A program made the translations under genes and the position numbers. Source: Ekhidna sp. (GTDB lineage: Bacteria; Bacteroidota; Bacteroidia; Cytophagales; Cyclobacteriaceae). Taken from it: a DNA stretch of 9,877 bases. Within the stretch, counting starts at the first letter, position 1, and each line of letters starts with the position of its first letter. Of the stretch, positions 5,561 to 9,877 are shown one piece after another. The notes under the pieces are model-generated. The model was not told the origin of the DNA, made no database searches, and saw only the letters and a list, made by a program, of their open reading frames with translations. Where the stretch lies: assembly GCA_028821635.1 (NCBI GenBank), contig JAPPDO010000080.1, forward strand, positions 1-9,877. Reading direction: 5' to 3'.

Positions 5561-5639
5561 TTAGAAAAGTTTTGACATTCAATGAGAAAAAGTTATTAAG
5601 CTTTAGCGTTTTTAGCGTGTTATACAACAACTTTTCTAA
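5561..5639. promoter_or_regulatory. Spaced 11-bp inverted repeat upstream of the Lrp-type gene (possible operator)
   Basis: TTAGAAAAGTT (5561-5571) and AACTTTTCTAA (5629-5639) are perfect complements separated by 57 bp, 82-160 bp upstream of the regulator's ATG. Lrp-family proteins bind several spaced sites and often autoregulate, so an operator is conceivable. In A/T-rich sequence an 11-bp match can arise by chance. Confidence 0.25.
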
Positions 5640-6002
5640 GTAAAATCAAATTAATTACAAATAACGACCCTACTCAGCAACTCAAAAGTGCATGTAAGTG
5701 TGAAATGAACGGAAGCAGGATTAGAATAAAGAAACACACCTTCAAACATCGAGAGACGGGGCACACGCTTGCAGAGATCATCGCTCTAGCCCGCTACCTC
5801 TAGCTCATAGACATTAGTTTCATTAAATGGCACTTTGAACACAGAAGCCGGCAGACTTCTTTAACAACGTCTTCAGTGAACGGATAACGTATACTTTTTG
5901 GAAAAAGAGTCGTTGCTCAAAATAAATTTTAGTGATACCAAACAATTCATTTTGCTCGTCTAAAAGGAAAAATTATATCAAACTCTCATTAAACCAATTT
6001 GA

Positions 6003-6023
6003 CTCCTCCACCCGGTGGAGGAG
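6003..6023 (-). terminator. GC-rich hairpin, probable terminator of the tgt-lptG-eamA-ybjQ operon
   Basis: CTCCTCCACC and GGTGGAGGAG are perfectly complementary around a single C; sterically this is about 9 bp with a 3-nt loop. It stands 34 nt beyond the ybjQ stop codon. On the minus strand it is followed by a weakly T-rich stretch rather than a clean T-run, so it may terminate or protect the 3' end. Confidence 0.6.
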
Positions 6024-6057
6024 GATGAGATGCTACCCGTTGCCATAATTTAACGAT

Positions 6058-6378
6058 TTACTCTAACATCACTGCCGTTCCGCTTGCGCTCACCATCAAC
6101 ATACCCGAGTCCTTCCCTACGGTTTCGTAGTCCAGGTCAATGGCGATAACGGCGTTGGCTCCAAGTCCGCGCGCTCGGTCTATCATCTCCTGTACTGCGA
6201 TATTTTTCGCATCCTTGAGTGATTTTTCATAGGCTCCGGAGCGTCCGCCTACCACATCAGTGATGGAAGCAAAAAAGTCTTTGAAAATATTAGCTCCAAT
6301 GATGGCCTCACCGGTCACCATTCCATAATAGGTAGAGATGCTCTTTCCCTCTATATTGTTTGTCGTAGTTAGTAACAT
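6058..6378 (-). CDS. YbjQ/UPF0145 family protein
   Basis: A 106-residue protein, the normal length for UPF0145 (YbjQ-like, sometimes called heavy-metal-binding domain proteins). Recognisable parts are [20 protein letters not shown] (20-39), [17 protein letters not shown] (41-57), and the conserved helix-strand [19 protein letters not shown] (69-87). Structures of the family are pentameric rings; no firm biochemical role is known. There is no signal peptide. It is the last gene of the operon, its ATG starting one base after the stop of the transporter gene, and is followed by a hairpin at 6003-6023. Confidence 0.88.
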   Translation of the reverse strand: MLLTTTNNIEGKSISTYYGMVTGEAIIGANIFKDFFASITDVVGGRSGAYEKSLKDAKNIAVQEMIDRARGLGANAVIAIDLDYETVGKDSGMLMVSASGTAVMLE

Positions 6379-6379
6379 A

Positions 6380-7294
6380 TCATCTGATTATATCTGTATC
6401 TAGTACTCTTTTTCTGTTTCTTCTGTTTAAAGACGGATAAAGAAGCACAGCAATTAAAATCAATCCCGTGCCCAAATAAAAGCCTGCGTTCATCTCCTCA
6501 CTATTTCCAAAAATAATCAATGCAAGCACAATTCCATAAACAGGCTCCAAATTAACGACTAAATTAATTGAAAAAGCGGATAATCGCCTCATCAACTCCA
6601 CCGACACGGCGTGTGCGTAGACTGTACAGAAAATGGCAAGTGCCGTCAGGTAAATCCAGTCAGAAAGGGTTGGCATCCAGACAATCTCATTTGTGAAATA
6701 CGCAGCATAAAGGGGATAGAAAAACAAAACAGCACTACATGCACCGACCATTTCATAGCGTGTGATCACATACGGATTGTAGCGGTTTGCAAACCTCCCA
6801 TTGATAATAGTAAAGATCGCCGCAATCAATGCTGAAAGCACCGCCACCAACAAGCCGGTCAAATAATGAAAGGAGGTGTTAAAAATGACTGCAATACCGA
6901 TAAATGCAATGATGCTCAATATGATTTCAAAGCCTTTGATCCTTCTTCCCTGCGATAAGGGTTCCAGCAGGCCGGTCCACAATGAACACGTCGCCATCCC
7001 TGCTAAACAAACGGACGCATTTGATATTCTGGCAGAAAGGAAGAAAAGTATCCAATGTGCTGCAATGAGCGAACCTGTGCCGATGATTATGAATAAGTCC
7101 TTTCTTTTCTTTATTCTAAACTCGACCCTTTGAATCGCCAAAAGAATAATGAGAGCTACTGCTGCGATGAGCGTTCGGAAGAATACGATCTCCACCGGCG
7201 GAATTTTAATAAGCAAACCCAACGTTGCGGTAAATCCCCAAATCAGGACAATAAAGTGAAGCAGCAAATAATCTTTCCCTTCCCGACTAATCAT
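6380..7294 (-). CDS. EamA/RhaT-type transporter of the drug/metabolite superfamily
   Basis: The start was set at 7294, giving 304 residues ([14 protein letters not shown]). This ATG overlaps the lptG stop as ATGA, and the protein then begins just before the first membrane helix. An in-frame ATG at 7354 would add 20 residues read inside lptG and is less likely. About ten hydrophobic helices are seen, in two EamA repeats: the first from [20 protein letters not shown] to about residue 135, the second from about 143 to [12 protein letters not shown]. The second repeat keeps [19 protein letters not shown], typical of EamA. It is an inner-membrane exporter or permease; substrate unknown. It is the third gene in the tgt operon, translationally coupled to lptG. 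Confidence 0.87.
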   Translation of the reverse strand: MISREGKDYLLLHFIVLIWGFTATLGLLIKIPPVEIVFFRTLIAAVALIILLAIQRVEFRIKKRKDLFIIIGTGSLIAAHWILFFLSARISNASVCLAGMATCSLWTGLLEPLSQGRRIKGFEIILSIIAFIGIAVIFNTSFHYLTGLLVAVLSALIAAIFTIINGRFANRYNPYVITRYEMVGACSAVLFFYPLYAAYFTNEIVWMPTLSDWIYLTALAIFCTVYAHAVSVELMRRLSAFSINLVVNLEPVYGIVLALIIFGNSEEMNAGFYLGTGLILIAVLLYPSLNRRNRKRVLDTDIIR

Positions 7295-8364
7295 TGAGGC
7301 ACTGTTTTGTAAAGCAGCAGCGATACTGCGGAGAAAATGATGTTTGGTATCCAAATGGCTAATACCGTATTCATACTTCCTGCCTCAGCAATTGACTTCG
7401 CCAGCGTGAAAGTAATGATAAACATGAAAGCAATCAGAAAACCTAGCGCAATCTGGAAGGCTGTCCCTCGTCTGGACTTTCGGGCCGACACGATCACACC
7501 GATGGCCATCAGTATGATGACAGTAAAAGGCTGCATAAACCGGATGTCCTGTTCAATCTCATAAAGCGGCACATCATCCGCCCCTCTTAATTTTTGGAGT
7601 TTGATATAGTCAGAAAGTTCATTCATGGTCATGGTCTCCCAGTGTCTGTCTTTGTTCCCAAAATCTACAGGACGCAGGTTTAGCAGTGTATCTATTTCTT
7701 TGCCGTCATCAAGAATCTCCATGTGATTCAAAATTGACCTCCTCTGCCAATTTTTTAGCTTCCACCTTGCCGTTGAGTCCACCCAAACAAGTTGGCGTGC
7801 AGTGATTTTTTCGGTGAGTTTTGTGCCTTCAACTCTTTCCAGTGTAACGGTTGTTCCAATATTTCTTCGATTATCATAGCGATAAAGATACACATATCCC
7901 TCCGGACTCACTTTAAAGTGGATGTGTTTATCCGTATTATAAAAAGGGTCTTCCAAATACTTTAATTCAAAGTCAATTCGGAACTTGTTGGCATCGGGAA
8001 TCACATAACTGTTGAGGTAGAAACTAGCAATACCTATGATCATCGCTGCCGTCAAATAGGGAAACATCATCCGCTTAAAACTGATGCCGGCAGCGAGAAT
8101 GGCGATAATCTCTGTCTTAGCAGCCATCTTGGCCGTGACTAAAACCGTCGCTATGAAAACGGTGATGGGGGTCAGCAAGCTGGCCATGTACGGAATAAAT
8201 CTGAGGTAGTAGCCTCTTATCAATTTCGCACTGACTTCATTTTTTATGAATTCGTCGTTTTTCTCCGTAAAGTCAATAACGCAGATGATCAACACCAGCA
8301 GCCCTACCACAAAGACAAAGGTGACTAGGAGTTTTTTTAGAATATACCAGTCAATCTTCTTCAT
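7291..8364 (-). CDS. lptG: LptF/LptG-family LPS export permease (YjgP/YjgQ)
   Basis: A 357-residue protein of family length. Three N-terminal membrane helices (about 11-30, 52-77, 98-122) and three at the C-terminus (about 275-350) flank a periplasmic beta-rich domain (about 125-270, with FKVSPEGYVYLYRYD and RQLVWVDSTARWKLKNW). That is the arrangement of LptF/LptG, the inner-membrane half-transporters that with LptB2 extract lipopolysaccharide and pass it through LptC to LptA. The MKKIDWYILKKLL start is typical. I favour LptG-like, but LptF and LptG are hard to separate in Bacteroidota. It follows tgt by 6 nt and overlaps the transporter gene by 4 nt; the tgt-lptG neighbourhood is common in this phylum. 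Confidence 0.88.
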   Translation of the reverse strand: MKKIDWYILKKLLVTFVFVVGLLVLIICVIDFTEKNDEFIKNEVSAKLIRGYYLRFIPYMASLLTPITVFIATVLVTAKMAAKTEIIAILAAGISFKRMMFPYLTAAMIIGIASFYLNSYVIPDANKFRIDFELKYLEDPFYNTDKHIHFKVSPEGYVYLYRYDNRRNIGTTVTLERVEGTKLTEKITARQLVWVDSTARWKLKNWQRRSILNHMEILDDGKEIDTLLNLRPVDFGNKDRHWETMTMNELSDYIKLQKLRGADDVPLYEIEQDIRFMQPFTVIILMAIGVIVSARKSRRGTAFQIALGFLIAFMFIITFTLAKSIAEAGSMNTVLAIWIPNIIFSAVSLLLYKTVPQ

Positions 8365-8370
8365 TTTAAA

Positions 8371-9501
8371 CTAAAGACGCTGACTTACTTTTTTTATCAT
8401 TAGCGATTTCCAATGTGCGAAGTTATCGGCTAAAATCTGTTTTCCAGCCTCCTTTACCAGCCATAAGTAAAAGGAAAGATTCTGAATGCTCGCAATTTGT
8501 GCTCCCAGCATTTCATTGCCGGTTATTAAATGCCGCAAGTATGCTTTTGAATAGCAGGTGCTTACATATCCCCCCAGTGCTTCATCAATCGGAGTGAAGT
8601 CTTGCTTCCATTTTTCATTTCTAATGTTGATAATCCCTTCGGTGGTAAACAACATTCCATTTCTTGCATTTCTGGTGGGCATGACACAATCGAACATATC
8701 CACTCCCAGGCTTATACACTCGAGGAGGTTGGCCGGAGTCCCAACCCCCATCAGATATCTTGGTTTATCTTCGGGAAGAACCTGACACACATGGTCTGTC
8801 ATCTCATACATCTGCTCGGCAGGCTCTCCCACAGAAAGCCCTCCTATCGCATTACCTGCACGATCTTTGTCTGCAATGTACTCCGCTGACTGACTTCTCA
8901 AGTCTTTATAAACACTCCCCTGAACAATGGGGAAAAGGGTTTGATCATAACGATAATGCGGTGCCGTCAAATCCAAATGACGCACACAACGATCAAGCCA
9001 ACGATGGGTCATGTGCATGGATTTTTTAGCATAATCATAATCACACGGATAGGGCGTACACTCATCGAAGGCCATGATAATGTCAGCCCCTATTGTGCGC
9101 TGAATGTCCATGATGGACTCAGGCGTAAAGAAATGTTTGGCACCGTCTTTATGTGATTGAAAATGAACGCCTTCTTCAGCGATCTTACGCTTGTCTGCCA
9201 ATGAGTAAAGCTGATAGCCTCCACTATCTGTTAAAATCGGTTTACTCCACCCGTTGAATTTATGAAGACCACCGGCCTGCTTAATCACTTCCAAGCCGGG
9301 TCTTATATAAAGGTGATATGTATTACCAAGAATTATCTGGGCAGCAATATCATGCTCAAGTTCCCTTTGATGCACCGCCCTGACTGTCCCCGCAGTTCCG
9401 ACGGGCATAAAAATAGGAGTGAAAATCGCCCCGTGTTCGGTCGTCAGCTTGCCTGCCCTTGCCGAAGAGCGGCTGTCCTTATGATATAACTCGAATTGCA
9501 T
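8371..9501 (-). CDS. tgt: tRNA-guanine(34) transglycosylase (queuine tRNA-ribosyltransferase)
   Basis: A 376-residue protein with the Tgt TIM barrel. It exchanges guanine at wobble position 34 of GUN-anticodon tRNAs for preQ1 (or a salvaged queuine precursor). Visible: GTAGTVRAVH (36-45), ILGNTYHLY (57-65), LTDSGGYQ with the general acid/base Asp92, MAFDECTPYP with the base-recognition Asp147, IVQGS (192-196), and GVDMFDCVMPTRNARNG with the nucleophile Asp271. The zinc-site region is atypical. Where CxCxxC precedes YSRAYLRHL, this protein has LGGYVSTCYSKAYLRHL (309-325), with one cysteine (316) displaced. The fourth ligand, usually NTIHNL, is SIQNL (Gln340). From memory, Bacteroidota Tgt proteins commonly lack the cysteines, so activity is still expected. 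First gene of the operon; the promoter was not located. Confidence 0.93.
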   Translation of the reverse strand: MQFELYHKDSRSSARAGKLTTEHGAIFTPIFMPVGTAGTVRAVHQRELEHDIAAQIILGNTYHLYIRPGLEVIKQAGGLHKFNGWSKPILTDSGGYQLYSLADKRKIAEEGVHFQSHKDGAKHFFTPESIMDIQRTIGADIIMAFDECTPYPCDYDYAKKSMHMTHRWLDRCVRHLDLTAPHYRYDQTLFPIVQGSVYKDLRSQSAEYIADKDRAGNAIGGLSVGEPAEQMYEMTDHVCQVLPEDKPRYLMGVGTPANLLECISLGVDMFDCVMPTRNARNGMLFTTEGIINIRNEKWKQDFTPIDEALGGYVSTCYSKAYLRHLITGNEMLGAQIASIQNLSFYLWLVKEAGKQILADNFAHWKSLMIKKVSQRL

Positions 9502-9579
9502 GAAACGTAAAAATATCTTGTATTTGTCCGACTGATGCCGGTTATTTTTTTATTCCACGCTCAGGCTAACTTCAAAGAG

Positions 9580-9610
9580 ACTTTTGGAAAGTTTCAAACT
9601 TCCCAGAAGT
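9580..9610. repeat. Degenerate palindrome, REP-like
   Basis: ACTTTTGGAAAGTTT (9580-9594) is mirrored around a central C by AAACTTCCCAGAAGT (9596-9610), with two non-Watson-Crick positions in 15. A nearby outer pair GCTAACTTC / GAAGTTAGC (9565-9573 / 9606-9614) competes for the same right arm. The form is like the palindrome at 963-1009 but the sequence differs; possibly an old terminator or dispersed repeat. Confidence 0.55.
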
Positions 9611-9808
9611 TAGCGGGACAGACACACGTCTCTACAGACCGCTCCGACGTTATTGTTGGCCGAAACGAGGTTATTTTACTCTGGTATGCATTTATTTTCT
9701 TGCAGATGGGCTTAGAAAGTGAAAGTATGGTCTTGTGAGGTCTGATACGCAAACGAGCAAGAATCCCGATAATCCTAAAATCAGGTAAATCCTGTTTCAG
9801 AAAGGGAG

Positions 9809-9822
9809 GGATCACAAACTAC
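9809..9822 (+). repeat. 14-bp motif shared with 1084-1097
   Basis: Second occurrence of GGATCACAAACTAC. It sits in sequence without a gene, as does the first, which fits a fragment of a dispersed non-coding repeat. Function unknown. Confidence 0.4.
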
Positions 9823-9877
9823 GCCTGATATGTCAATTCTGATTTTTACATTTAAAGAGGAAAATAAAAAAACTCCG

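Larger units (their letters stand above)
5480..6057. other. 578-bp AT-rich intergenic region
   Basis: It lies upstream of the Lrp-type gene and downstream of ybjQ (both minus strand). It holds the regulator's promoter region (5480-5640) and the terminator hairpin of the ybjQ operon (6003-6023). A frame of 32 codons at 5705-5803 on the plus strand (ending TGHTLAEIIALARYL) is too short and unsupported to call. I see no RNA gene or transposon end. Confidence 0.55.
9502..9877. other. 376-bp region upstream of tgt, no gene supported
   Basis: It must contain the tgt promoter, but no clear TAnnTTTG box with a TTG partner was found close to the start. It carries a degenerate palindrome (9580-9610) and a 14-bp motif shared with 1084-1097 (9809-9822). 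A 73-codon minus-strand frame (9594-9815) crosses the palindrome and resembles no family I know; I do not call it. The far end is A-rich and may be the leader of a gene beyond the window. Confidence 0.55.

Noticed and set aside
5705..5803. Small plus-strand frame of 32 codons
   Set aside because: Too short, with no homology recognised and no transcription signals; it occurs at the frequency expected by chance.
7295..7354. Longer start for the EamA transporter at 7354
   Set aside because: It would add 20 non-hydrophobic residues read inside lptG. The ATGA overlap at 7291-7294 is the usual arrangement and gives the normal length.
9594..9815. Minus-strand 73-codon frame upstream of tgt
   Set aside because: It crosses a palindrome, has no recognisable domain and no ribosome-binding site, and its composition looks like non-coding sequence.

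Overview
The window reads as a chromosomal segment of a member of the Bacteroidota. The signs are a type IX secretion (T9SS) C-terminal sorting domain, a lipoprotein with a BACON-like domain and an acidic post-cysteine export signal, a TAnnTTTG-type promoter box, near absence of strong Shine-Dalgarno sequences, and a tgt-lptG gene pair. Genus cannot be fixed from the sequence; a cytophaga- or sphingobacteria-like lineage is a guess.

Left part (1-1925): the 3' end of a large secreted adhesin-like gene (Calx-beta-like repeats, a cadherin-like Ig domain, a T9SS type A sorting domain), visibly more GC-rich than the rest. It is followed by a strong palindrome of REP or terminator type. Next is a surface lipoprotein gene (BACON-like plus Ig-like domain) that is doubly broken: a one-base frameshift near 1563, and truncation near 1907 by a repeat element.

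Middle part (1907-3160): an accessory island. It holds two perfect 201-bp direct repeats separated by 46 bp, then a compact hicB-hicA toxin-antitoxin pair, then a partial third copy of the repeat's left end that supplies the stop codon of hicA. The toxin-antitoxin cassette is thus bounded on both sides by the same 24-bp sequence. Immediately beyond lies a 14-unit, 21-bp minisatellite.

Right part: a GT1/GT28-like glycosyltransferase on the plus strand (3249-4328) converges on a minus-strand pair, an Lrp/AsnC regulator and a PyrR-like phosphoribosyltransferase 2 bp apart. After a 578-bp AT-rich gap comes a tightly packed minus-strand operon, tgt - lptG - eamA - ybjQ (gaps of 6 nt, a 4-nt ATGA overlap, and 1 nt), closed by a GC-rich hairpin at 6003-6023. 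The genes encode tRNA queuosine base exchange, LPS export permease, a drug/metabolite-type transporter and a UPF0145 protein. The last 376 bp, upstream of tgt, contain no convincing gene but hold a degenerate palindrome.

Nothing here is a clearly new biochemical system. The most unusual element is the repeat-bounded hicBA cassette lying in a disrupted surface lipoprotein gene, next to the 21-bp minisatellite.
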